From the NCBI RefSeq assembly GCF_023898315.1, contig NC_064622.1, positions 358,899,234-358,963,233 of the forward strand: 64,000 nucleotides of DNA. Reading direction: 5' to 3'. This stretch comes from Schistocerca nitens (Eukaryota; Arthropoda; Insecta; Orthoptera; Acrididae). The notes under the pieces are model-generated. The model made no database searches, was not told where the DNA came from, and saw only the letters and a program-made list of their open reading frames with translations. Below are positions 1-10,645 of the stretch, piece after piece. How positions within the stretch are numbered: the first letter of the stretch is position 1; each line of letters begins with the position of its first letter. A program made the position numbers and the translations under genes.

Positions 1-25
1 CTGCGCGGTTGGCGTTTTCATTTAC

Positions 26-163
26 CTGTTCGTGCAAATCACCGCCATCTTGGCCGATTGCACGTTCTGTATTGCGATCAATATTGCGTAATTTTTCGTC
101 ATCCATTTTGATCGTACCAGCAATTACCAAAAATTTAATAAAAACCAGTGGAAAAATTTTCAT
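26..163 (-). CDS. Possible first coding exon of an unknown secreted protein (partial)
   Basis: An ATG at 163 (minus) opens a frame with no stop to the window edge (54 codons). The first ~18 residues are hydrophobic after a Lys at position 2 (MKIFPLVFIKF...), which looks like a weak signal peptide although a Lys interrupts the core. The remainder is acidic and polar (MDDEKLRN...). At 25-28 the minus strand reads CAG|GTAAAT, a good splice-donor match, which would end the exon at 26 after 46 codons. I do not recognise the protein. A 54-codon open frame can arise by chance, so this is a lead only. It lies on the same strand as the DUF4430 gene but 33 kb beyond that gene's 3' end, so it would be a separate gene. 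Confidence 0.28.
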
Positions 164-1180
164 GTGAATATACCTTACACCTGAAACCTGCAATTTCCTG
201 TGAAATCGTGTTTTGATAAATTCCTGTTAATTTGTCGAAAAGAACACTGACACAAATGATTGAAAATTTCGTAATAGTTTACACTATTCTGAGGAGTCAA
301 GGTTAGGTATGATTTTTGAGTCCTTTCGATTAACAGATTTTCTGCTAGGGAAACAGTGAGGAAAAAGAAAGCTAACTACAAGAGAGGCGCCACTAAGCAC
401 AATCATGCAAGCTATTGTGGAAATTTCCTGCCTTCTCTGCATAGTCAAGCAGCTCACTTACATCTACCACTGGTGGATAAATTGGTCTTTTTAATTCTCT
501 ACTCCTCGTTTTTTACGTTATGCTCCTCGTTTTTATATAGTATGGCTTTTGTTGCACTCTTATTCATGCAATGAGAAAATAGAGAAAAATCAGTTATTCT
601 TTACACAATAATGACAAAATTTTTGTGTGCATTCATTTAACATTCTCTAGAAGAAGTCTGTTCATGTTTAGTTATGACTTTGTCCTGGGAAACTGGTCGC
701 CAGTTGTGTTAGGTCTGTTGGTCGATTTTGGAATAACCGTACTGGGAGGCAGCCCAACTGCTAACACAAAGAATATGAATCGTCATGAAATTTACATAAT
801 GGGAGATAATTACTACTTGCAGTAGTGGAACTAAAGCATGAGTTCTTGTTGTAAGTAAATTGATGCCATGAACAATAAGAAAAATACAATGCAACATACC
901 AATACTGAAGTCACACCAACTGTATTTTGCAGCAAACGTGGTGCTTAACAAAAAGTCAATTTTTCAGTTATGACACACACATATATATTTAAAAGAAGTC
1001 ACTATTACATTACGCTGACATCATTAATTTACCTCTAATTTTCTGTGGTTGCTAATCATATAGCCCATCCAGTAAATCTCGATGATTAGCACATATCTAT
1101 TTTTAGATGCCATGCAGGATGAAAGAAATTATTGCCTCTTCTTATGATTGCAAGCAAACGTCATGCTTATGAACGAATAT
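164..1180. other. No recognisable gene
   Basis: AT-rich sequence. The short open frames on both strands have no recognisable domain and no convincing splice context. If 26-163 is a real exon, its 5' UTR and promoter would lie here on the minus strand; I see no clear TATA box. Confidence 0.5.
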
Positions 1181-1216
1181 TGGCGTAGTAAAAATATTCT
1201 TGCGTCTATGATAACT

Positions 1217-1275
<59 letters not shown>

Positions 1276-1330
1276 GTAGTAAAAATATTCTTGCGTCTAT
1301 GATAACTCTTTATATATATATATATATATA
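1181..1330 (+). repeat. Duplicated ~43-bp block, each copy followed by a TA microsatellite
   Basis: The block beginning TGGCGTAGTAAAAATATTCT at 1181 recurs exactly at 1272, and each copy runs into (TA)n: about 1220-1271, then about 1312-1330. The unit is therefore unique block plus microsatellite, about 91 bp, duplicated in tandem. The second TA tract abuts the end of the Tc1-like element that begins at 1329. Confidence 0.85.
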
Positions 1331-2686
1331 CTCCTGGAAACTGAAATAAGAACACCGTGAATTCATTGTCCCAGGAAGGGGAAACTTTATTGACACATTC
1401 CTGGGGTCAGATACATCACATGATCACACTGACAGAACCACAGGCACATAGACACAGGCAACAGAGCATGCACAATGTCGGCACTAGTACAGTGTATATC
1501 CACCTTTCGCAGCAATGCAGGCTGGTATTCTCCCATGGAGACGATCGTAGAGATTCTGGATGTAGTCCTGTGGAACGGCTTGCCATGCCATTTCCACCTG
1601 GCGCCTCAGTTGGACCAGCGTTCGTGCTGGACGTGCAGACCGCGTGAGACGACGCTTCATCCAGTCCCAAACATGCTCAATGGGGGACAGATCCGGAGAT
1701 CTTGCTGGCCAGGGTAGTTGACTTACACTTTCTAGAGCACGTTGGGTGGCATGGGATACATGCGGACGTGTATTGTCCTGTTGGAACAGCAAGTTCCCTT
1801 GCCGGTCTAGGAATGGTAGAACAATGGGTTCGATGATGGTTTGGATGTACCGTGCACTATTCAGTGTCCTCTCGACGATCACCAGTGGTGTACGGCCAGT
1901 GTAGGAGATCGCTCCCCACACCATGATGCCGGGTGTTGGCCCTGTGTGCCTCGGTCGTATGCAGTCCTGATTGTGGCGCTCACCTGCACGGCGCCAAACA
2001 CGCATACGACCATCATTGGCACCAAGGCAGAAGCGACTCTCATCGCTGAAGACGACACATCTCCATTCGTCCCTCCATTCACACCTGTCGCGACACCACT
2101 GGAGGCGGGCTGCACGATGTTGGGGCGTGAGCGGAAGACGGCCTAACGGTGTGCGGGACCGTAGCCCAGCTTCATGGAGACGGTTGCGAATGGTCCTCGC
2201 CGATACCCCAGGAGCAACAGTGTCCCTAATTTGCTGGGAAGTGGCGGTGCGGTCCCCTACGGCACTGCGTAGGATCCTATGGTCTTGGCGTGCATCCGTG
2301 CGTCGCTGCGGTCCGGTCCCAGGTCGACGGGCACGTGCACCTTCCGCCGACCACTGGCGACAACACGTGTTGAGCAATTCGGCAGTACGTCCACCCGGCC
2401 TCCCGCATGCCCACTATACGCCCTCGCTCAAAGTCCGTCAACTGCACATACGGTTCACGTCCACGCTGTCGCGGCATGCTACCAGTGTTAAAGACTGCGA
2501 TGGAGCTCCGTATGCCACGGCAAACTGGCTGACACTGACGGCGGCGGTGCACAAATGCTGCGCAGCTAGCGCCATTCGACGGCCAACACCACGGGTCCTG
2601 GTGTGCCCGCTGTGCCGCAGTGTCCGGAGCAAGTATGCTGGGTCTGACACACCGGTGTCAATGTGTTCTTTTTTCCATTTCCAGGA

Positions 2687-2689
<3 letters not shown>
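1329..2689 (-). mobile_element. Tc1-like DNA transposon, copy 1
   Basis: The terminal inverted repeats read (CA)CTCCTGGAAA at the left and, in reverse complement, CACTCCTGGAAATGG at the right. They match the ends of the second copy at 14814-17300. Both ends sit in TA tracts, fitting the TA target of this superfamily. The length (1361 bp) is normal for a Tc1 element. Against copy 2 it lacks about 30 bp near its transposase 5' end and has no internal duplication. The coding strand is minus. Confidence 0.9.
1484..2477 (-). pseudogene. Tc1-like DDE transposase, frameshifted
   Basis: This is the enzyme that would cut and paste the surrounding element. The N-terminal frame starts at ATG 2477 (MPRQRGREPY...) with a helix-turn-helix-like segment (DFERGRIVG...). 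The reading frame then shifts near 2377-2360, and the second frame carries a further DNA-binding part and the catalytic domain to the stop at 1484. Catalytic residues are visible: the first Asp in VFSDESRF, the second Asp in FQQDNTRPH and the Glu in SPDLSPIEHVW. Only 32 residues separate the second Asp from the Glu, against 34 in classic Tc1. Copy 2 has a shift at the same place, so the break predates both insertions. The gene is not expected to give active protein. Confidence 0.88.
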
Positions 2690-2720
<31 letters not shown>

Positions 2721-2757
2721 TCCAGGAAATGGAATATATATATATATATATATATAT
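2690..2757. repeat. TA microsatellite with an orphan Tc1-like terminus
   Basis: A (TA)n run follows the Tc1-like element. It is interrupted at about 2717-2733 by CACTCCAGGAAATGGA, which matches the outer 16 bp of the same terminal repeat pointing the opposite way, and then resumes up to the Gypsy LTR. The remainder of that second element is missing. The last ATAT (2754-2757) may be the target duplication of the Gypsy insertion. Confidence 0.75.
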
Positions 2758-3458
2758 TGTAACCTCCCCACAACAAATTCTAAAATAAAAACAATATTTA
2801 TTAGAAATGGTGCCACAGCTAAGTATAAACTCCCCACAAGAATATTAATGGCAAAGACAATTAAATGAAAGCTCGCTATCTGACTCAAGTACAAGTTCCC
2901 ATTAAATAATAAACGCTAATCCCATGATAATGAAACTGTAATGATAACCTAAACTCAATTCAACCGAAAAGTCGGTGTTTGCCCTGTGCGAAACGAGAAT
3001 AAATTTCTTACCTTAGTGAAACTGCATGTCAAAATTCTGCTCTTATTGTTCTCTGTTGCTTGCATGAAAAGCATTGGAAGTACCTTTTAAAAATCTTTGT
3101 TAAAAGGAAATGGAAGGAAATTTGAATGATTGTCTCTAAAATTGCTTTTAAATCAAAATTATTATTGGGGGCGATTTTTGAAAGTTAAATTACAATGACT
3201 GTTCGTTACATTATCTGATGAGCGCAAAGCTGCATGATTATTTATTTAAATAAATTATACCTCGTCCTGAATCTCGACCATTGCGATGCCGACGCCCGCC
3301 GACTGCTCTCCGCTACTGCTAGCAACCGACTCCAAGCACTACTGAGGACTGACTACTGCAGACTGACTGACTGCTCGCTACTGCGAGTCGAGCGCAACTG
3401 CTCTGGTCAGAGATTCTACAATGTCTCAGCATCGCTGCCGCACAACATACGTGTTTCA
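2758..3458 (-). repeat. 3' LTR of the Gypsy element
   Basis: On the minus strand it begins TGAAACACGTATG and ends GGGGAGGTTACA, i.e. TG...CA termini. It is about 701 bp and nearly identical to 13777-14480. The purine-rich AGTGGAGGGTTA directly upstream (minus strand, about 3459-3470) is the likely polypurine tract. Confidence 0.92.
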
Positions 3459-4437
3459 TAACCCTCCACTGGGGGGGCAAAAATTTGGCAGCGATGGTGA
3501 GTCATTTGGACTTGCCATCGTAACAAATTTTTCCTTTAATTAACAAAATATTTAGATGTATCACATGAATTAAATGTTGTGCGCATGCACCGATTACAAA
3601 ACATTACAGACAAGACAAAATATAAGTACAAAACAAATCAGGAAAGATGTATATACAAATTATTTGACAGATAACAAAGTGTACACACACTAAAAAATTC
3701 TTTAGCAGTTTCATAACAGGCAAAAAAAAAAAAAAAAAAAAATCATGTTGACAAGTGTCATGAGTGCACATGCACTGCAGTGGAGAACATATCAGTAAAA
3801 GACGAAATGTATATACAAGAGTAACAAATGACATAAATCATAAAAGGTATACAGAATGAACACAAATCATATCGAAAATTGAGAAGAGTGCACAGGCACT
3901 GTAGTTCAGTTGAAAACATATTCACATAAGTGCACATGCACTGAAAAGCTTTTGAACATTTTCATAACAAATAAACACAAGGATAGAAAAAATCATCAAA
4001 TCACAAAAAGTATATACAATATAGATGACAAGAGTGCACACATACTGCACTTCAAAACAAATCGAAAATGTCTTTAGTATTTTGACAACAAATGGCAAAA
4101 ATCATGTCGACAAGTGACACAAGTGTACTCGCACTAGAGTTCAACAAATCGAGAAAAAATGTATATGCCATGAACATAAATGGTGTTAGTCAAAAAATGA
4201 TTTTCACTATTAGGATAGGAAAGGAAGGATTGCATCATGGTTGTAGCACTTTAGTTTGCACATAGCTGCACTGAAAGTCCATATCTTTCCACAGAATCAC
4301 AACTAAGTGATACAATCTGCAGTTCCGTTCCCAGAAGTATTTATCAGCTTATCAAGACAGTGAAACGTCGTAGTAGTATTCCATACTATCATTTGGCAGT
4401 ATACCAGGTACACCAAACAGTGGGACCAGAATAACGT

Positions 4438-4609
4438 CTTCATCGCTTACGGTGGTGGACAGCATGTCGTGTCAACACCACGCTCTTAAGAGGCGGCACA
4501 CAGTGCTCCATAACAAAGTCTTGATTAGTGATTACATAAGTAGTTTCTTCGCCTACAGTGGTGGACAGCATGTCGTGTCAACACCACGCTTTTAAGAGGC
4601 GGCACACCA
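4438..4609. repeat. Direct repeat pair with internal hairpin
   Basis: A ~60-bp unit containing GTGGTGGACAGCATGTCGTG and then CAACACCACGC occurs at 4438-4501 and again at 4548-4609. Within each unit GTGGTG pairs with CACCAC and GACA with TGTC, giving a short stem-loop. A second motif, AGTCTTGATTAGTGATTACA, occurs at about 4517 and again at about 4733. Confidence 0.8.
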
Positions 4610-5030
4610 ACGTAGAATTAGTGCAAAAACCAAATATAGTGCTCCATGATAATGAGGATGGACAAGACAAATGGATGTTACAATAATTTCAGGTAGTTAG
4701 GTCAGAAGGTGAAGGACATTAACTAACACACAAGTCTTGATTAGTGATTACATAAGTAGTTTGCGGTATCCATACTCTAGTCATTGAACATTTCTGTACC
4801 ATGAATGTAGTATTACAGAAAAATGTTCATTAATTAATTTAAAGACAAGAGTGGTAATCAATCGCCATCAAGTATTGAGTATTACAAAACATTTTTCCTC
4901 ATTCAAATGACATATTTACAAGTAACTATTAACACTCAGTGGCCTAGCAACTTTCGATTAGTACAAAATATTTATCATCATTCAGTATTAATATGGGAAG
5001 TCATCATTGAAAACACTAACAAAACGTTAA

Positions 5031-5410
5031 GTTACATTAATTATTGGCACTCAGTGGCCAGCAAGTATTGAATAGTATAAAACATTATTCATCATTCAGT
5101 ATTATTCATATCATTAAGAAATCATTATTAAAAATCAGTTAATTACAGTCATAGCATTAATAAGCATGGGCATTATAAGTTACATTAATTATGGGCACTC
5201 AGTGGCCAGCAAGTATTGAATAGTATAAAACATTATTCATCATTCAGTATTCTTCATATCATTAAGAAATCATTATTAAAAATCAGTTAATTACAGTCAT
5301 AGCATTAATAAGCATGGGCATTATAAGTTACATTAATTATGGGCACTCAGTAGCCAGCAAGTATTGAATAGTATAAAACATTAGTAGCATTAATAAGCAT
5401 GGGCATAATA
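5031..5410. repeat. 148-bp tandem repeat, about 2.5 copies
   Basis: The unit starts TTACATTAATTATGGGCACT, and copies begin near 5031, 5179 and 5327. The third copy has an internal deletion and rejoins at GCATTAATAAGCATGGGCAT. A more diverged relative lies near 4925. The repeats lie inside the Gypsy 3' non-coding region. Confidence 0.85.
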
Positions 5411-6908
5411 AGTACTCTCATTACTATAGATAGTGGCAATTATGTTTAGGTATCATTAAGAAGTCATTATTCAAGTGACATACAATTCAGAGCTGATCAG
5501 TGTTATTCAGAATTATCATAAACTAGTGACATTATCTGGGACTGTTAATACATTTTGTTTTTTCTGCTAGCAATGCATTGCTTTGGGTAATTATAAGGGA
5601 AAGCAAGAAGAAATAAGAGAAAAAATTGCTTCTAGGTTGTTCCTATAAATGAAAAGATTGTGTAACGTCATTCGTCATGAGTCAGCTGTAGCAAGGTTAT
5701 CACATTCATAAATGATAGACACAAGTGGGTAAGAAAAATGCAAGTACTAGAACAGGTATAATAAGTAACAAGTTTAGTAACTATCATAAAAAGCTTTTCC
5801 TGAAAGAAAAATACAAAATGGATTATTGAACTGAAAGAAGAAACGCAGACTATGCTGAAAAGTAGTGAACTTCGAATTAACAGGTAGTGAAATGTGTATA
5901 AAAAATGTGTTCCATAGCTGTCCTTTCCAAAACCTTCAGTCATCCTACTACGCAATATAACACCTGCTGTCAAAGTAAACTGCAACAAATACTTAAATAA
6001 CTACATAGCATAAATACATAACTTCAACATTATCCTCATCTGTAAAGAAAAACTTCATTATTCATATCATCATAACTCCATCATTATCATCACCTGTAAA
6101 CAAAAACTTCATTATTCATAGTACCATATTCTTCATCATTGTTCATTATCAGCATTCATTATCATCTGCAAAAATCATTTCATTATTCATCACACAACTA
6201 TTCCTAATCCCTAGCATATTTCATCACTTAAAACTAAAATGTGTAGTTCTGTCTGACAGCTTGCATCAATCGCTTTGTATTCTGAAAGAAAAAATTAGTT
6301 AAGACTGCTATTCTGCGATGTGTATAATATATTCTGGTTAATGCTTGTTAATTCTGATCCATTTACTCGTCCTCATTAGCTTATTGCATCTTCTTTCGTT
6401 TATTCCATAGGTGAAATTCCCACTTCTGTTTAATTCATTTCCTGTACGCATCATTTATTTCTGAAATTGATGAACAAAGATTAATGTCTTGCATTTAAAT
6501 CATATACCCATTAAATAGTGACTGGTTAATGGTGACTCAATTAAGCATACAACATAACATGACAGAAAACGTAATATCTCAAAACACAGACAGTGTTTAA
6601 AGGCAAAAAGTGTACAGAGAATATCGTAATGCAGCAGCAAAAAAGGAAAATGTAAAACAGTCATGATGTTGAGATATCACAAGGCAAAATGTCAAAGTCA
6701 AATGGTGTGTGTTATACCTTAACTAGTTCACAGTGCATACAAACAAAACATGAAAACAATCGTACATACATAAGAAAGACAAAATGTGACATTCGTTGTG
6801 TTCAGCTTATATGTAGTGTAGTTAATAGATGCGATAATTAAAGACTTCAATGGAGAGAGAATTTGATAAAATTAATGCGTCATTATAGAGAATTGCATAA
6901 TTATTCAT

Positions 6909-7229
6909 AAAATGCGTAAGTTCATCTGAAAAAATGCACGGTCTAGTGTGTAACGACAAGAAGAGCGACCTGCTAACCTTACCTTGCCGGGCACTTGCCA
7001 AGAAAAAATACGATAATCATCAATAGGTAGTCACATAAATGTAATTGCATAAGTGGTCACAAAATGTGTAAGTTCATCTGGAAAATATGCACGGTCTGAT
7101 GTGTAACGACAAGAAGAGCGACCTGCTAACCTTACCTTGCCGGGCACTTGCCAAGAAAAAAAAATACGATAATCATCAGTAATTAGTCATGTGAATATAA
7201 TTGCATAAGTGGTCATAAAATGTGTAAAC
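6909..7229. repeat. 152-bp tandem repeat just downstream of pol
   Basis: Two copies (6909-7060 and 7061-7216) and the start of a third (7217-7229). Each contains a GC-richer core near TTACCTTGCCGGGCACTTGC. On the coding (minus) strand each core includes GGCAAG|GTAAGG, a strong splice-donor-like sequence, at 6977-6988 and 7130-7141. Whether it is used is unknown. Confidence 0.85.
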
Positions 7230-7261
7230 GGCCTCATAGCATGTTACATCGTAAAGTGGTT

Positions 7262-10200
7262 TCATTCGATAAAGGGTTTAATGTTTGACACATGATGGTT
7301 GCCTTTCGATTTTCTGGTTCTCAGAGTTTCGACGTGTACAACATTGGGGTGAGGAATGCTGCGAATCCGATATGGACCTGCGTATAGAAGTTCAAATTTA
7401 CTGCACTTACCTTTTAATTTGCTGGATAAATAATGTGTACGTACTAATATCTTCTGTCCAACGTGAAAGTCTCGGTGTCTACAAACCTGTTTTTGCTGTC
7501 TTCTCCGGCGCTCTGCGGCACGTTTGATGTTGTTCAGCGCAATGTCAATTATTTCGTGGTGTCGTAATCGACGAGATGTAGGAAAATTTACTAACTCTTT
7601 GATTTTGTTGGGTGGTTCAACGTTTTTCAGTATAACAGACGGAGATAGCATAGTGGATTCATTTGGAATGGAATTAATTACATCTTGAAATGAGTGTACG
7701 TGTGTGTCCCAATTAACATGTCTTTTGTGGCAGTATATTCTACACAGTTTACCAATTTCTTTCATTAGTCGTTCACAAGGGTTCGAAGAGGCGTGGTACT
7801 TAGATATATAAATCGGAGAAATGTTTCTAGCTCGTAACATGCGTGTCCATATAGCAGAACGAAATTGTGATCCATTGTCAGAAATTACTTTCTTCACATG
7901 CCCTATATGAAATAGAAAATGCTTTACAAATGCTTTCGAAACAGTTTTAGCAGTAGCTTTGCGTAACGGAGTGAGGGTAACAAATTTTGAAGTGAGTTCA
8001 ACAGCGACAAAGATGTAGCAAAAACCTCTGTTAGTTCTCGGAATTGGACCAAAAATGTCTACTGCGGCCATATGTCTTAATTTAACAGGTACAATGGGAT
8101 ATAATGGAGGAATGTGTGAAGTGGTGTCAGACTTAGCTTTCTGGCAAATTTTACATGACGCTAAAACTCGTCGTATACGTTTTTCCATGTTGGCAAAATA
8201 ACAGTTCTGTCTCAGTATCAGAAAACATTTTCTTGCTCCATAATGTGCGTAGCTTAAATGAGTGTACCAGATTAATTTGTTAACCAGTTCGTCAGGAATG
8301 CATAATAACCAATTGTTACTGTCTGGATGAGAGCGGCGAAACAGAATGTCATTGCGTACAGTGTAGTGGTTTCTAATCGTAACATTATTCTTATCTTGCC
8401 AAAGGTGTTTAATTTCTTTCCACACATTGTCTTTGCTTTGCTCTCGTGCTATGTCCTGTAATGACGATGAAATAAAATTTTCAAATGCAACTTGTTGAAT
8501 GTACATGACGCTGAAATTTGCTTTGCAGAAGTTGGTTGCTACGTCTTGCTGATTGTTGCTGAGAGAACGAGAAAGTGCGTCTGCTATAACATTTTGTGTA
8601 CCGGGAATGTGAACAATCGTAAAATTAAATTCTTGTAAATACAGTTTCCATCTGCTTAATCTGTCGTGAGTAAATTTAGCTGAAAGTAAAAATTGTATAG
8701 CTCTGTGATCTGTGTAAACGGTGGTATGTCTGCCATAAAGAAAGTGCCGAAATCTCGTAAAAGCCCATACAACACATAATGTTTCTAGTTCAGTAACAGA
8801 ATAATTTCGTTCAGCAGGTGACAAAATGCGGCTTGCAAATGCGATGTTTTTAATTACTATTGACCCATCTTCTTCAATTTCCTGAAAAATGTGTACGCCT
8901 AAAGCTGTGTTGGAACTGTCGGTGGCAATAGAAAAATTTCTGGTAAGATCTGGGTGCGATAAAAGTGGAGCATTCAACAAAGCATGTTTCAGGTTCACGA
9001 ATTCAGAGTGCGCTTGCTTATCCCATGACCAAATAGTGTTTTTACCTGTTAATTGGCATAATCTAGGCGTGTCTAAAGCAGAGTGATGAATAAATTTACG
9101 AAAAAAGTTAATTAAGCCCAAAAAACTGCGTAATTGTTTCTTTGTTGTAGGAACAGTAATGTCACGTAGAGCTTGAAGTTTTTCTGGATCAGGCGCAATG
9201 CCTTCTGCTGAAATTACGTGTCCAAGAAATTTTATAGAAGTTTTACCAAAATGCGATTTACTGAGGTTAACTGTAAGTCCTTGTGCATGGAAAGTTTGCA
9301 ATAGTCGTTCTAAAATCAGATTATGTTCAGACCAGTTAGCTTCTGCAATAAGAATGTCGTCTACGTATGTCGTAATTCTGTCTTTAAGTTCTGTCGGAAG
9401 TATTGTATTCAAACCGCGAATAAAAGCAGCAGAAGAAATAGTTAGGCCGAACGGTAATTTACAAAATTGATAACAGTCACCAAAACAGAGAAAAGCTGTA
9501 TACTTTCTGCAATTCGGATGAAGTTGTATTTGCCAAAATCCCGATTTCAAATCTAATGTGGAATAAATAGCTGTACCGTGAAATTTCTGTAGTAGTTCTT
9601 CTAATGTCTGTGGTCGATCTGTTTCATTAATAATAATGTCATTAATGTGACGTGAATCAAGTACGAGGCGAAGTGAGCCATCTTTTTTCTTAACAATATG
9701 CATCGGGTTTATGTACGGGCTAACTGCTGGTTCAATAATTCCTTGATCGAGCATATCCTGCAATTCTTTTTTAACTTGTTCTCTGTGGATATATGGAATG
9801 GGATAATGCTTTGCTTTAAATGTGTCGTGCTGTTTGACTTGAAATTCGTACATAAAGCCGGACATAGTACCAGGAATGTTGTCGAAAACTGGAGCTTGTT
9901 GTAAAAGAATTTTATGTAATTGCGTTCGTTCGTCGTCTGTATTTGCACTGCTTTGTTTAACTTTATCAGAAATCATTTGCATTACGTCGTAGTCAGTTTC
10001 GTCTGGAGTGTTATAGTTATGTACGTACGTGTCGGTGAACAATGCGGAATTACAGTTTATGTTACGTGTTGCGGAAATGACCTCTGTGCAGTTAATTGTT
10101 TGTTCTTCTGCAGATAGTGAATGTTGAAATTCTAAAGCTAATTGCACATTTTCATCTTTTAACATTAAATAAGAATTTTGGAAATCAACCACTGCGTCGT

Positions 10201-10642
10201 GTTGTACGAGAAAATTAGTACCTAAAATTACGTCTGTTGTCAATAAAGGAACAATCCAAAAATTTGAGTGAAAAATATGACCTCCAATACAAAATGATAA
10301 ATGCGTCTGTAATTTTACATCCACTCCTTTACTCGATACTGCTCCTTTCACTTTCGTTTTGCCTAAAGGTAATGTAGGATAAGTATTCTCTTTGTTACAC
10401 TCGTTGAAAGTTTCCTCATTAATGACTGACATAGGTGATCCGGAATCTATTACTGCTGAAAATTTCGATGAACCTATTTTAATTTCGATGACAGGATGTG
10501 AAATAATTTTCTGAACAACTGGTCTTTCCTGCAAAAGTGTGTCTCTGATGTCGTCAAAAGTAATTACATTTTCATGAACAACATTCTGCGTGTTAAAAGT
10601 AGTGCTTGTATTATTGGAAGATGCGTCCTGTACAGTATCTAG
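7262..10642 (-). CDS. pol: Gypsy pol polyprotein (protease, reverse transcriptase, RNase H, integrase)
   Basis: The frame is open from the codon after the gag TGA (10642) to the stop at 7262, about 1126 residues, and has no ATG of its own at the 5' end. Domains in order: an aspartic protease with VIDSGSPMS near residue 66; a reverse transcriptase with TYVDDILIAEA near residue 425; RNase H with IATDSSNTALG and the YTDHRAI and VIADALSRS blocks; and an integrase with an HHCC zinc finger (HLSYAHYG... CKICQK) and the catalytic triad in AVDIFGPIP, ISDNGSQFR and NPCERLMKEIG. It would process gag, copy the RNA and insert the DNA copy. Because it is in the same frame as gag with only the TGA between, it is most likely made as a gag-pol readthrough product. 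I see no internal stop or missing catalytic residue, so it may be functional. Confidence 0.93.
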   Translation of the reverse strand, partial: LDTVQDASSNNTSTTFNTQNVVHENVITFDDIRDTLLQERPVVQKIISHPVIEIKIGSSKFSAVIDSGSPMSVINEETFNECNKENTYPTLPLGKTKVKGAVSSKGVDVKLQTHLSFCIGGHIFHSNFWIVPLLTTDVILGTNFLVQHDAVVDFQNSYLMLKDENVQLALEFQHSLSAEEQTINCTEVISATRNINCNSALFTDTYVHNYNTPDETDYDVMQMISDKVKQSSANTDDERTQLHKILLQQAPVFDNIPGTMSGFMYEFQVKQHDTFKAKHYPIPYIHREQVKKELQDMLDQGIIEPAVSPYINPMHIVKKKDGSLRLVLDSRHINDIIINETDRPQTLEELLQKFHGTAIYSTLDLKSGFWQIQLHPNCRKYTAFLCFGDCYQFCKLPFGLTISSAAFIRGLNTILPTELKDRITTYVDDILIAEANWSEHNLILERLLQTFHAQGLTVNLSKSHFGKTSIKFLGHVISAEGIAPDPEKLQALRDITVPTTKKQLRSFLGLINFFRKFIHHSALDTPRLCQLTGKNTIWSWDKQAHSEFVNLKHALLNAPLLSHPDLTRNFSIATDSSNTALGVHIFQEIEEDGSIVIKNIAFASRILSPAERNYSVTELETLCVVWAFTRFRHFLYGRHTTVYTDHRAIQFLLSAKFTHDRLSRWKLYLQEFNFTIVHIPGTQNVIADALSRSLSNNQQDVATNFCKANFSVMYIQQVAFENFISSSLQDIAREQSKDNVWKEIKHLWQDKNNVTIRNHYTVRNDILFRRSHPDSNNWLLCIPDELVNKLIWYTHLSYAHYGARKCFLILRQNCYFANMEKRIRRVLASCKICQKAKSDTTSHIPPLYPIVPVKLRHMAAVDIFGPIPRTNRGFCYIFVAVELTSKFVTLTPLRKATAKTVSKAFVKHFLFHIGHVKKVISDNGSQFRSAIWTRMLRARNISPIYISKYHASSNPCERLMKEIGKLCRIYCHKRHVNWDTHVHSFQDVINSIPNESTMLSPSVILKNVEPPNKIKELVNFPTSRRLRHHEIIDIALNNIKRAAERRRRQQKQVCRHRDFHVGQKILVRTHYLSSKLKGKCSKFELLYAGPYRIRSIPHPNVVHVETLRTRKSKGNHHVSNIKPFIE

Positions 10643-10645
10643 TCA
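10639..10645 (-). promoter_or_regulatory. Putative stop-codon readthrough site between gag and pol
   Basis: On the coding strand gag ends ATC TGA CTA GAT. TGA followed by CTAG is the known leaky readthrough context. The next 36 codons up to the first in-frame alternative start are open and in the same frame as both gag and pol. The sequence is direct observation; the readthrough is inferred. Confidence 0.75.

Larger units (their letters stand above)
3459..7261 (-). other. Long non-coding 3' region of the Gypsy element
   Basis: This stretch lies between the pol stop and the 3' LTR, where some Gypsy elements carry an env gene. The longest minus-strand frame is only 106 codons (5668-5988) and has no recognisable domain, signal peptide or membrane pattern that I can defend. 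Instead the region holds several families of direct repeats, listed separately. It also contains an A-run of about 20 bp near 3723. Confidence 0.75.

Noticed and set aside
5668-5988. Env remnant of the Gypsy element
   Set aside because: The 106-codon frame has hydrophobic stretches but no ordered signal peptide, cleavage site and anchor; it cannot be told from AT-rich noise.
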